Of a stretch of DNA of 64,000 bases, positions 1-11,549 are shown piece after piece; position 1 is the first letter of the stretch; each line of letters opens with the position of its first letter. This DNA is from Margaritispora aquatica (Eukaryota > Ascomycota > Leotiomycetes > Helotiales > Discinellaceae). Where the stretch lies: the NCBI GenBank assembly GCA_007644065.1, contig VJWN01000009.1, forward strand, positions 558,001-622,000. Reading direction: 5' to 3'. The position numbers were made by a program, and so were the translations under genes. A model generated the notes under the pieces. The model was not told the DNA's origin. It saw only the letters and a program-made list of their open reading frames with translations, and did not search any database.

Positions 1-427
1 TCTACTCTTGTGTGCTTTTTCTTCCGAATGTCATTCGATTTGGAGACTGTACCTAGTCATCTCTGTCGAAAACAGAAACTCTCGTCAGATACTTGGAATT
101 TATATAAGGTATACGGTATATCTATTGTACACAAAGGTTTTCATCCAAAAAGTATCTAACTGTATAATCCAAGCAAAACCTTAAAGCGAAAAAAACATAA
201 TGATAATATATTGTCAGCTGTACTAGTGTGAAATTTGAGATTGGCATACCTTTGGCGAGGACGATGTGCTGTATGTAGTTTTTCAAGAAACCTTGCCAGA
301 TATAACGTCTGTAACCTTCACTAGAATTATATATTTCTCAATCAACATTCTATTAACATCATTCAACCATAAAAAACTACGACAGATTAGCCTCCCTCCT
401 TCTCCTCCTCCTCTCCTTAATTCCACA
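1..427. other. Intergenic, 3' side of first gene
   Basis: AT-rich sequence followed by a C-rich stretch just downstream of the minus-strand gene that ends at 428. No supported gene. It probably carries that gene's 3' UTR. Confidence 0.6.
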
Positions 428-1007
428 CTACCCACCACCACCACCCATCCCACTCCCGACACCCGCCTTCCCCTTCTCATTCTTATCCCTGGTCAAGACC
501 CAAATCACCGCACCCACGCCACCCAACACACACAACGAGATGCCATACAGCGCCATCAGCTTAGCCTTACTCACGATCTTGCCCTTCAGGGTGGTGGGCC
601 CCGGCGGCGGCGCGTTGGAGTAGAGATTCGCATCCGTGAAGATGCGCGGGGGCACGACGGGGGAGGTGGTCGGGATGAGGGGTTGGAGCGAGTAGATGGA
701 CGGCGGCGCGGTCGAGGGCTCTGAGTAGGGTGTTTTGGCGGGGAGGGCGGAGGCGGAGTATGCGGGTGGTGGTGGGAGGGCGGTTTCTGCTGTTGGTGGT
801 GGGTTTTGGGCTTCTAGATCGCGGTGGACGGTTTGTGTGGTGTTGTGTGAGGGTGGGTGAGGGGTGAGATCTTGCTGTGCGTGTGTTAGCAATTAGACTA
901 ACAGGAAAAGATGAGATTTGAGGCGAGATGAAGTGAGCTGAAGTGAGCTATTATAAGATGAGATGAGATGAGATCAGGAAACATACCATGGGATGAGAAT
1001 GATCCAT
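428..1007 (-). CDS. Small proline-rich protein with one C-terminal membrane segment
   Basis: Unrecognised protein of 155 residues in two exons: 987-1007 (seven codons, MDHSHPM) and 428-874. The intron 875-986 has a GTATGT donor, a TTGCTAAC branch site and a CACAG acceptor, and splicing is in phase 0. The N-terminal two thirds is Pro/Thr/Ser-rich and contains PPPPAY, a PPxY motif of the kind bound by WW domains of Rsp5/Nedd4 ubiquitin ligases. It is followed by one hydrophobic segment (about LMALYGISLCVLGGVGAVIW) and a short charged, glycine-rich tail, so it looks tail-anchored. There is no signal peptide. A role as an Rsp5 adaptor is only inference from the PPxY-plus-anchor layout. The start was chosen because it gives the clean splice, and the exon-2 ORF has no good ATG of its own. 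Confidence 0.72.
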
Positions 1008-2473
1008 TTCGTTCTCTGGGGTATCTATCTTCTCTCCCAAAACACAAGCAAGCAAGCGAGAGTGTGTGGCGACGATAGCGGGAGCGAATGAACCGCAAGA
1101 CAAAGTGAGACTGTCTCTCTTTCCTCTCCTCTCTATAACATGAAGGGTATGTACGGTAGGACGGTCGGTATGAGAGAGACAAAAGTGAGACAAACAAAAA
1201 CGGCGACAACGACAACACGATGAGATGTCGTTGGATTTACCTTACCTTACCCTAGGTACCTCCCAACGGCACGTTTGGGCCCACGACCCATTCATTTATT
1301 CTCAGCTCTTCTCGTATTCAGGATAAGGATAGGATAGGTAGGGGAAGAAGCAAGCATAAGCACCCAGCACCAGCATACGCACCAGCACCACAGGCACAAC
1401 CAAGAAAATCGATAAATAGAAAATAAATTGGCCGAGTTCCCGGTTTTGGTTGGGGCATGGGACTGTGTATGGTTAGATGCACAAGTTTAGGGGTGCTTGA
1501 TTGGGATAGGAACGGTCGGGGGTGCTCGATAGGGCATGGCCTGATGCGAGTTGGGGGCTAGAAGGTGAAGATTTGTTGTGCTGTCAGCTTCAGCTTTCGC
1601 TTTAGCCAAGTACCTAGGTACAGCAGTACGTATGGTAGTACTGTAGTAGTTTGCACGCGTAGATAAGGGATGATGGATAAGGAACAAGAGATGATCTGAT
1701 AAGCGTCTCAGTTTTGATGTTGTTGAGTTAACGTTATCGTGCGAGGTTTGAGATCGAAAAGTGCGTTGGCTCGTTATGGTTTGAGTTGTAAACAGAAGAG
1801 AACTTTCGACTGTGATGAGAATCTTGCGTGTTGTGCCCTTTGAGGACTACCTTACCTCAGGTACTCGATCTAGATTTATGGATGCGCCCTGAATTGGGCA
1901 TGAGCTAGAGTGGAAACTCGGGAGGCTAAGAAACAAAGTGTAATTGTGTGTAGTTAGCTTGGGACAGCAAGACTAATGGATGGTCTAAAGGCGGAGGTGA
2001 AGAAGCGCAATGGACTTGAATGCACCACTAACCTTATCCTTTAAATAAATACAACCAAAGTAATGGCACGAAAAGGGCATGGCACGACAGGACAGACTCG
2101 CTTGGAAATTGTACATTTGAAATCACGATTCGTGGTTCAGGATATAATAGGGGGTCATCAAATGCCATTTCATGCACCGATGCTATGCTATGCTATCTGA
2201 ATTTGCGTACACACTCGCCATCCATCCATCTGTCGGTCCATCGATCATAATACACTATCTACAGATTTCATATCTCGCATCTCTCGCTTGTCGCTCAAAA
2301 AAAGATCCATGAAATCAAAAACCATCCTTCATCCTATTGCTTGCTTCCCATTCACTGAATATTTTCCGTCCATCGCTCATTTGTGCCCTGGGTATTCACT
2401 AGCTTTTCTTCCTCACCACCCGCATCACCTCACTATCGTATTATATCAATTATCTGATCCAGAGTCCATTTCA
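1008..2473. other. Intergenic, about 1.5 kb
   Basis: Lies upstream of the 428-1007 gene and downstream of the nucleoporin gene. It holds GATGA-rich and purine-rich low-complexity DNA and several copies of a CCTAGGTACC-like motif (1251-1260, 1612-1620). I see no coding region with a supported splice structure. Confidence 0.6.
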
Positions 2474-5400
2474 CTATTTCGCACTAACCACTGAAGCCCT
2501 GTAGTATTCAAGACTGAGCTCGACAGTGTGCTTGAGGTATTTATCCTCAGTAAGAGGGAGTTTGAGAACTTTGTGAAGGTTTGATTTCTGTCTTCGTGTT
2601 AGTTCCAAGGTTTTTCGATACAATATCCAGATAAGCTTACCTCGCCATTCTTGCTCAAAGCAATCACAGTCTTCGCCACAACACCGCTCATAGTCTCGAT
2701 CGCCACTCTCTCCATGAAAGCAGGATGTCGAGATTCCTCCACTACGGCTGGCAACCCAGATAACAGTCTTTGAAGGACGAGATGGTTAATCAGCCCGCCC
2801 TTTTTGTCATAATCAAGCAGGTGTAAGTAGTCTTGATAGATCTCGCCTCCGAGATGCCACTCAGCAATACTGGCTTCCTTGCCTTCGAAACCTTTGAGCA
2901 ATGCTCGTAGAGTATCGTAGTCCATTTCGACGATAGCTCGAGGCGCAACCTCCTTGGAAAATGTGCTGTGAGCTTCGTTGTACGAGCCAGCCTTGACCAA
3001 ACATTCCACTTCAGCCCTAGGATTTTTCTCTACGCTTCGCATATACAAAGCCTTTGCCTCCCAGAGCCAAGCCACAGGAATCTTGAAGGACCGTGTCAAC
3101 ATCGTGAAGATTTGACCATCTTCCGCACCAATCTTTCCAGCATGGCGGGCCAGATGCGATTGAATTGCCTTTGCTCTGGCATCATCATGGGTAAGATGAA
3201 GCAACACAAAGGTTGCATCGATCCAGCTACCTTCGCTAGTGAGTTGAGATGCAAAGGACAAAGTGGTTCGATCGGCTTTATCACCATCATCAGCAGATAT
3301 GTCCAAGGCTCCTGAGTCAGATAACGCCTGGCTCAATTGCCACGAAAGCCGAATGTCAAGCGGAGAGAGTTGGGAGTTCTCTGGTCGAAGAATATCCTCA
3401 AGATCTTGGTTCTCGAAAGCGTATAGCTTCAACAGACCCCAAAGAAGATCCTCACGCTGATTGGCCTCCTTATCATCCCAAAGAGCCGGTACCTTCTGTT
3501 CGACATACCAGGCTTGAGGACGCGATGTTTCCTTATGATCTCCAAGAGACTCATTGAACATTGCCACAGCGGGTTCAATAGACTCGTTGGATAAAATTCC
3601 GTACCAAAGACGAAGACCAAATGCTTGCCGCCAGTCAAGACCGAAACGCTTAGACAGAATAAAAGACTCCATGCGGTTCTCTGGGCCCTTGGATCCATCG
3701 CATACACACACATTGCCGGCTAAGAGTTCATAAATAGCCCTGATAGGCTCACTGAATTCAGAAAGCATTCCTGTTTTCCGCCATTGGTTCAGCTGCTCGC
3801 GTATATCCTTTCGCATATTGTCCTTGCTACCAAGCAAAGCAACCATGGTGGCAAGATGAAAGTCACCGCCAGTGACGAGGTGACCACATGCATCGACAAC
3901 CTTGCGTCCTGCAAGACATGCAATAGCCTTCTCTTCGTTCGATCGAGCTAAGGCAGTCTGCTTATTAGATGCATCTTCAACCAACTTTTGCCAGAATGAA
4001 GACAGCTTGTCTTTGCGTAAGCGATCCGCAATATCAGGAACTTTCTCGAGCGCCTGGGGAATAGCGATCGGGTCGAAAAGAACGCTTGCGAGCTGCCATA
4101 CTAATTTCTCGTGTGTAGCGGCGGGGTCACGACCATTAATCTCAGCAGCGAAATCCGAAAAAGAAAAGTCACCTCGTTGCAGGTAAGCGAAAGGAGCGGC
4201 ACCAGAATCTTCAATCACAGCTAGCTCCTTGTGTCGCTTCAAGTATCCCGCAGCAGCCTGAGAAGAGTTAGATGGTAAAAACTAAGGCCAAACATGCCCG
4301 ACTTACCTCATTAGAGAATTTCGCAAATCGAACATCTCTGCTTTCAGATACAATGCCTCCTCTTTGAACATGAAGCACTCCATCCTTCTCGCGCGCACGA
4401 CGACGGGATGATCTACCAAATGGCTTGACATTCGAGGACGCAGCGAAAACTAAAGTACCGTCGGGTCCCCAACTTGGCTTCATGCAGTCATGGTATTCAC
4501 GATCCATTTGCGACATATTGGACATATCATGATCTCCGGTTTTGGAATGTTTCGGCCAAGGCCACTATGCACACGAGTTTTTAGCAATATTCTATTTGAT
4601 TGCTACATACATGAGCGGGCGCAACAGACGGCCCTTTCACACCATCACATTTCAAATTAGCTACGGGAAGAGAAACCAACCTCGAAACCCTTTGGCTTTG
4701 CCAACACCTTCGCAGCCTTCACCGGACTTCTTGCCTGACCAAAAAGAGAGTTCATTAAATCGATGCTTGTAGCGAATCCACGACCATCAGAAACAACTCG
4801 GCGTGCTGTTGGAGTAGCATCTGGTTCAGGGCGAGAATCGTTGCCGTGAACGTCGATCAAGCTCTTCAACAAGGCACGGTCTTGCTTCTTGGGGCTAATT
4901 GTTGCCTGTAAGGTATTGGCCCAGTCATCTCCAGCAGAAAAGGTTTGCTTCATCGGTGTTCCCGACTTCATTGCTCTCATCCGTGCCCTCATAACTGCCC
5001 CTGGTGTTTCCGCCAACATGACCATATTGACATCTTCGTCTTGCGAGTCTTCTCCCCCGTGCTCCGTGGTATTGTCACCATCTGGATAAGTTCCCGCCAT
5101 GTCTTGATCCATGATGCTAACAGATTCATCGTCTTCGAAAACGTCGTCTTGATCCATTGGCTCTTCGACGCCGCTTTCAGACTGAGAACCCACGGAGCGC
5201 TCATCTAAAAAAGAATTCTGGTCATCAGTATATTCCTCCTCAACCTCATCATCAATGTAGGCATCTTGCTCGTCGAAAGCACCTGGAAGGATCTTCTTCT
5301 TTCTGAATTCGAAAGTGTCTTCAGTGTCCGATTCGGTAGCTTGGGATGTTGAAACGAAAGATTGATCAGCGGAGCGAGGTGTGCTTCTCATCTTTGGTGT

Positions 5401-8400
5401 GGGAGTGTTGGGAGGAAGGCTCATTGTGCTTTGACCAAATTCATCCACATCCTCATCGTCGTCATCGTCGTCAGAAAGACCATAGGTGGTGAAGTGCTCT
5501 ACGGTGAAAGTCCAGGTACCTTGGAGGGGTTGATAGTCGACAAATGTGGTATCTGGTACACTTTGAAGACGCTGCACATGCTTCTTCAAGACTGCGCTGC
5601 TGGGGCGATCCTTGCCAGTTGTAGCAAGAATTGTCTTGCCTTTGTTGCGTGGCCACGTGTTTTCTAGAGTGATTGTAGAAGGCACGTTGAGTCCCTGGCC
5701 CATTGGTGGCTTTATGCCTGTCTTTGGATACACAGTACAAATTCGAGTGTCAAACTGAACGATATTACCAATGACATCATCCACATTGAGCTTTGTGAAA
5801 TCGATTGGAGCATTGAAAGTCACTCGGCCGCGTCCCTTGCAACCGACAGTGTAGCCCTTGACGGCTTGAAGTTGGGAACGGCTCATGTTCTTAATCACCT
5901 GCTGCGAAGGCTGCATCCAGTACTCTCCATCCTCTTTGCCTTCCAATTCAGGGAATTCTGCCAAGTCAGAAGCTTGAACAGGAGCTGCTGGCTCCTCCTC
6001 ATTGACTATAGCCAGTTGATTATTGGCATTAGGTACTTGCTCCATTTCAGGTCCCTTGGAGCTAGAACTAGAGCTGGAGCTACTGCCATTGAAACGGTTA
6101 CGGTTGGAATTCGTATCCTCTGTGCTTGGAGTGGCACCGTTCTTCAATGGACTGGATGCACCGTTGGCATTATTGTTGACATTTGCATCAAAGGAAACAC
6201 GCTTCTTGAGAATGCCACCTAAGCCGGATGATGCTGGTTGAGATTGGGGATTGGGTGGCGAGAACAGGTCTTGACGAATGTTTCTACTGATGGTCAGTCT
6301 CTTGACGCTGCCTGTGCTTCCGAAATGCCTAGTGCTTGGACTTGCAGAAAATGCACCTGGAGCTAGAATGCTATCCTCAGTGCTAAAACTCCTACGGAGA
6401 CTGCTTGTTGACATGCTCTTGCTCAGAGAGCGTCCAAACGAGTTTCCTGAGCCAGCACTTAGAAGACTGTTACCGAAAGTACCAGGTGTGCTAGCCGTGC
6501 TCGCAGCACTACTTGGAGTACTGTATTGACTGTAAGAAAAGCCGAAACCACGTTGCTTCTGAGGTGTGGAGAAGCGAGATGCGGATGCTGAATTCAATTT
6601 GTACATTGGCAAAGCGACGGTCTTCTTAGCCTTGACTGAGCTTGAAAGAGGTGTTGCTAGAGGACCGGGGTTTGGAACTTGGTTGTTACCTAATCCAGCA
6701 AAGAAAGAACCTCCAAGAGCAGTTGGATCATTGATACTAGCTGTCAATGCCTGCGTGTTCTGCTGACCCTGTTGGGAGTTTCCGAAGATGGAATTGTTTC
6801 CACCAAACATAGAGTTCTGAGGCTGTTGTTGCTGCCCTTGTTGGCTATTGTTCAGATTTCCAAAAAGACTGGTCTGTGGTTGCTGTTGATTGCCCGAATT
6901 GCCGAAAAGACCGCCTCCTTGTTGCTGTGTGGAGTTACCGAACAAAGAAGGTTTTTGCTGGTTGTTGTTGTTATTGAGACTGCCAAAGAGACTGTTGGTG
7001 GTTTGTTGCTGGGGTTGACTTTGAGCATTGTTTCCGAACCCACTGAACAGGCCGCCAGTGTTGGTATTGGCTTGGGTAGTTGTTCCGCCAAAGAGTCCTC
7101 CTGTAGCTGCTGGCTTAGCAGCGCCAAATAATCCCGGTGCCGTGGTTGAACCTCCAAATGGGGATGGGTTTGCAGTTTGCGCAGTATTTCCAAACAGACC
7201 ACCGCCAGTAGTTCCAGTATTCCCGAAAAGACCTGCAGGCTTTTGCTGAGCATTTGCACCGAAAAGGGATGGAGTTGTGGCAGCCTGTTGATTTCCTCCA
7301 AAACCGCCAAAGGCACTTGTGGCAGCAGGTTGCTGAGCACCAAATCCAGTGCTAGCGGGTTGCTGGGTATTTCCAAACAATCCACCTCCAAATCCACCAG
7401 TGGTTGCAGTTGAGCCGCCGAATCCAGTCCCTGTAGAGGTCGCAGCTGGTGCGGTAGTTCCGAAGCTAAAGGCTGGCTTCGCAGCTGTCGCAGCGTTGTT
7501 GTTGCCAAATAAGCTGGTAGATGTATTGTTCGTCGCTCCAAATCCAGTGGTTGCACCACCACCGAATCCTGTATTGCCGGTGTTCCCAAACAGACCTCCT
7601 GCTTGTTGAGCAGCAGGTTGAGCTCCGAATAAGCCGGTAGCTGGCTTTGCTGCGCCAAAAAGCCCCCCTGTGGTAGCTGTGTTCGTACCGAATCCAGTTG
7701 AAGCAGGTTGAGTAGCGCCAAATGGTGTAGATGTAGCTCCACCACCAAAGAGACTCGTAGTAGCGGCATTTGTGTTTGTATTTCCAAATCCAGTATTGGT
7801 CGTACCGAAGCCACCAAAGTTCGTCTGGCCGAAAGCTCCAGCTTGATTGCTAGCATTTCCATATCTGCGACCTTGGTTGTAATCTGCTAGCCGAAGCTCT
7901 TCAGGGGAGAACTTTTGATATGCGCTCTGAAAACAGATGTTCTGGAACGAATTTTGCTGATTTGTGCTGCTGTTTGGTTCCTTTTCGACAAATGCTGTGA
8001 ATGGCACACTGCCTGTACCTTGACACTCACCAACTCCAGCGCCCAAGGCAGTCGAGGCTGGCGCACCAAAGGCACCAGTTGTGGTAGTCCCAAATGGAGA
8101 GCTTGTAGCGGCGCCTCCAAAAGGGTTCGAGGTAGCTGCTGGAGCACCAAAAGCGGCAGGCTTACTTGCTCCAAAGAGACCTCCCCCAGTATTGTTGTTT
8201 GCCCCAAATCCAGATGTGGTAGTCGCATTGTTTGCGGCTCCGAAACCACCAAATCCTGTTCCTGCTGTAGCTGTTCCACCCCCAAACAAGCCTCCACCAG
8301 TTGTCGTCGCGGTGCCAAATCCTGATGGTTTGGCGCCAAAGGCGTTGTTTGTAGTATTTCCGAAAGCTCCTGTTGTTTGAGATGTTAGTAATTGTCCTTT

Positions 8401-8909
8401 TCTGCCCGCCGAACGCTTTAGTCGTGGGCCGTGTGAAGGTCGATTCATAGTCCTTGAAAATTGTACTGAAGAAAGAGCGTGTGTGCTTGGAAAAAGCTTG
8501 CAGATTTTGACATGTTGAAGCTGGGACACGATGAAGCGATTCGAGACCACAAGACAGCTCGAGAGCAGAGAAGCGTCGTCGACATACCTCCAGAACTTCC
8601 AAAGCCAGTAGATCCACCTCCGAAGAGGCCACCTCCTCCTGTCGCAGCATTGTTCGTGCTTCCGAAACCAGTGTTGTTCGTTGCACCAAAGCCTGTACGG
8701 AACAGAGAAGATTCGAGTAAGCCATGGGTTCGTCGATATGCTCAAGCTTTCCAATTCCAGACATGACCTAGGCCAGGTTGAAGCTGAATAAAAAGGGATG
8801 TTGACCTACCTGTATTCGTATTTGTTCCAAATCCTCCCCCAAAACCAGTATTCTGTGCCTGGTTATTGTTATTCTGGCCGAAGCCCCCGAAGCCTCCTCC
8901 GAAAGACAT
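2474..8909 (-). CDS. NUP145: Nucleoporin Nup98-Nup96 precursor (Nup145/Nup189 type)
   Basis: Nuclear pore scaffold and FG-barrier precursor, 1,960 residues in six exons: 8810-8909, 8588-8692, 4681-8369, 4307-4564, 2641-4257 and 2474-2587; all exon sums stay in frame. Order: GLFG/FG repeats from residue 1 to about 600, interrupted at about 187-237 by a Gle2-binding GLEBS motif (includes FSPEELRLADYNQGRRYG); a Ser-rich linker; the autoproteolytic domain at about 884-1028 ending in HF|TTYGL; an acidic region; then the alpha-helical Nup96/Nup145C part, which binds the Y-complex. Self-cleavage after Phe1028 would give a mobile 1,028-residue Nup98 and a 932-residue scaffold Nup96. The nucleophile is Thr where yeast and human proteins have Ser. 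The intron 4565-4680 has an unusual GTTGGT donor, so that junction is the least certain; the other four introns are canonical. Confidence 0.95.
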
Positions 8910-10278
8910 GATGAAGCTCTAGTCTATCCGCAGAAGCTGTTTTTATGATGTGTTGAAATGTTCGCAGATGGCGAGACAGGTGATATGGTTAGGAGAATTG
9001 ACACGCGGAACGCGGTTGAAAATTCGAGAAAGGTTCGCGCTCACAATGGGCAAACGGGCGCAAACATTAAAATCGATTAAGGAGTGACTTGGACCATCAG
9101 CGATGAAGTTGCAGATGGGATTGCGATGACGAAGGAAATGGTTCTGGCTGGAGCACAATTTATGTATTTGAACACGGTCCGGGCAGGTATTCTCTTTTGA
9201 TGTTCGATGCTCGATTTGGGGGTGGCTAGCCTCAAATTTAGGTTGACCAATCAGGATGGGGTCGCTAGACGAAGGACACAAAATGCCCCCAGGCAACAGT
9301 CGCTGGCAGTATTTTGCAGCACCAACACATTTGACTGGACCAAAGACTGCGGCGAGCAAAGTTTCAACAGGCGTCTGGACAGGTCTGGATAAGTCTGTTC
9401 CACTACTTTTCCCGTACTTTTCCAGCTTTCTGCTGTATCACGGCTGCTGCCTGAGAATTCGGTTGGTTGTTAGGCAAAGTTGCTTCTCGAGCTTAGTCAC
9501 ATGAGCGTCAGGCTTTTTGGGGGGTGACTCCTCAGGGAAGCATTTGTCTCATACTGAAGTGGCTATGCGAACATGTTCACTCGAACGCTTACAAACCAGG
9601 AACCAGGGAGGAGAGAGCCTATGAGAAGGTCTAGTTTTTACTGTGATCGCATCATTGTCTCTATTTCCATGGCTTGACAGCTCAAGGGTTGGTGTTACCT
9701 TTGGCTTTTACTTTGAGCTCTGGTTTCTCGTGGGAGTGTGTAATAGGGCGTATTTCACTGTGGGGGATATTGGTATTGGAAGCAATACTGAGCTCTTTAC
9801 ACATTCATACATTGAAGTCAACTTTAACCAAACTAAAATAAAATCAAAAATAATAATAATAAAGTACTCAATGCAAGAAGCCGACGGAGATCGACTGATC
9901 AAGTCTCACATGTAGGATGTAGGTAGGCAGGTAGATAGTCTATATCGGAGAACAAGGTAGGTCACCGTACAATGAACCCCCCTAAAAGCACTTCCCTCAA
10001 AGCTCGCTTCAGTCGCGAAGTCCCGTCCAGTCCAGGGTAGCCATCAACGCGTCCAGCTCCAACCAAAAAAAGACATCCCATCATACCAGCTCAAAGTAAA
10101 CACGACGCAGGTACACCAACACCAACACCCTCCTCCCTCACATTCCCACCACTACCCTACCATATATTCGCACTACCCAACATTCCCGAGCTTCTCACCA
10201 CTTCCCGTCCATCGCAAGTTCGCACCCTCAAGCAGAGAATACAACCCCACACACGACACCGAAAAGAAGCAGCAAAAA
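8910..10278. promoter_or_regulatory. Shared divergent promoter region, nucleoporin / centrin
   Basis: Separates the Nup98-96 start (minus, 8909) from the centrin start (plus, 10279). No gene is supported inside. The last 250 bp before the centrin ATG are C-rich (repeated CCACCAC/CAACACC), typical of a transcribed fungal leader. I found no element I can name with confidence. Confidence 0.55.
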
Positions 10279-11095
10279 ATGGCATCAACAGCACAATCGC
10301 ACCCCTCGTTCCCCGCGCGCCCGTACTCCAACACCCTCCACGGCAAGCTCCCCGAACGGAGCAATGGGCCCTCCTTCGCCGCCTCGAGTAGAGAGAACGC
10401 GCGCCTGGAGCGGGAACGACAGGATCGGGAGCGCGCGCAGAGAGAAGCAGCTGCGTTGGCAGCGCAGCAGCAGCAGCAAGCCGTTGGAGCACCGAACCCA
10501 ATTGCGAACGTGACAGACGAGCAGAGGGAGGAGATCAATGAAGCTGTATGTTATATATCTCCCAATTGTGTTTGGAGGAGCAGCTTGAAATTAAGCTAAT
10601 GGGATGCAGTTCGGGCTCTTCGACCTAGACAAAGACCAACGAATCGACTACCACGAATTCAAAGTCGCGCTCAAAGCGCTAGGCTTCGACCTCCCCAAAT
10701 CCGAGATCCTCTCCTTCCTGACGCAACACGGCATCGCGCCTGACACCCCACCATCCCAAGCACACCAGCAGCCGCAATCCAGCCGCCAGGCCATGTCGCA
10801 GGCGCGGAAGGAAGACGTGCCCGCTGGCCGCTTGCTGCTGACGCTGCCCGCGTTCCAGGCGATAGCGGGGAAGCTGATCGGGGAGCGGGACCCGCGGGAC
10901 GAGATCTTGCGCGCGTTCGCGCTGTTCGATACCGAGGATAAGGGCGTCATTTCGCTGGATGATCTGCGGAGGGTGGCAAGGGAGTTGGGTGAGGGGCTCG
11001 AGGAGGATGAGCTGGTCGCTATGATTGAGGAGTTTGATTTGGAGGGGAAAGGAGGCGTGGGGAGAGAGGAGTTTGTAGGGATTTGTATGGGCTGA
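10279..11095 (+). CDS. CDC31: Centrin (Cdc31-type EF-hand protein)
   Basis: Calcium-binding centrin of spindle pole bodies; in yeast it is also the Cdc31 subunit of the TREX-2 mRNA-export complex at the nuclear pore. It has 250 residues in two exons, 10279-10545 and 10610-11095, with a phase-0 intron (GTATGT donor, GCTAAT branch, GCAG acceptor). After an 80-residue low-complexity extension (charged, then a Gln run) come EF-hand 1 (DLDKDQRIDYHE), a degenerate second site, EF-hand 3 (DTEDKGVISLDD) and EF-hand 4 (DLEGKGGVGREE). FKVALKALGFDLPKSEI and LRRVARELGEGLEEDEL match the centrin signature. Yeast Cdc31 is 161 residues. The excess is the N-terminal extension plus an insert of about 35 residues in the second EF-hand region (Pro/Gln/Ser-rich, roughly 10725-10840). 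EF3 and EF4 lack several ideal Ca ligands. Confidence 0.93.
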
Positions 11096-11549
11096 TCAAG
11101 GGCTGTGAGGTTTGATTAGGTGTTCAGGATTGCATTGGGTATTGTTGGAGGTATTGTCACTCATCATCAGCTGTCAGGTTCTGCATTTTTGTTCTCACAC
11201 AAGCGTGGGAGTTCGGGGCATTCGGTTATTATGGAGAGCATCATTTTCTCATGAGAAACACAAAAGATCAAACGAGCTTAAATTTACAAGTCAAGTATGG
11301 TATATCATGCTTTGTGAATTCGTTCACCTTTCCACTCTCATTCTAAGACAACAAACGCTACCTTGGTTGCAAACCCCCAAGCCCCGATCCAGAGATGGAT
11401 TGGCGTGCTTATCAGAACTATTTCCAGTGAGAAGTGTATCATTTGCACGCCCGCTCGAAGAATGACAATGCACGAATCCTTTCCTGTACAGGACGAACGA
11501 AGATGTACGCGCCCTCAAATCAAATCTCCACCGAATTATCATATGTCCA
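11096..11549. other. Intergenic between convergent genes
   Basis: Space between the convergent centrin and epsin stop codons; presumably both 3' UTRs. No gene is supported. Confidence 0.6.

Noticed and set aside
6852..7862. 336-codon minus-strand ORF inside the nucleoporin gene
   Set aside because: Out-of-frame reading of the GLFG-repeat exon; repeat-coding DNA keeps several frames open.
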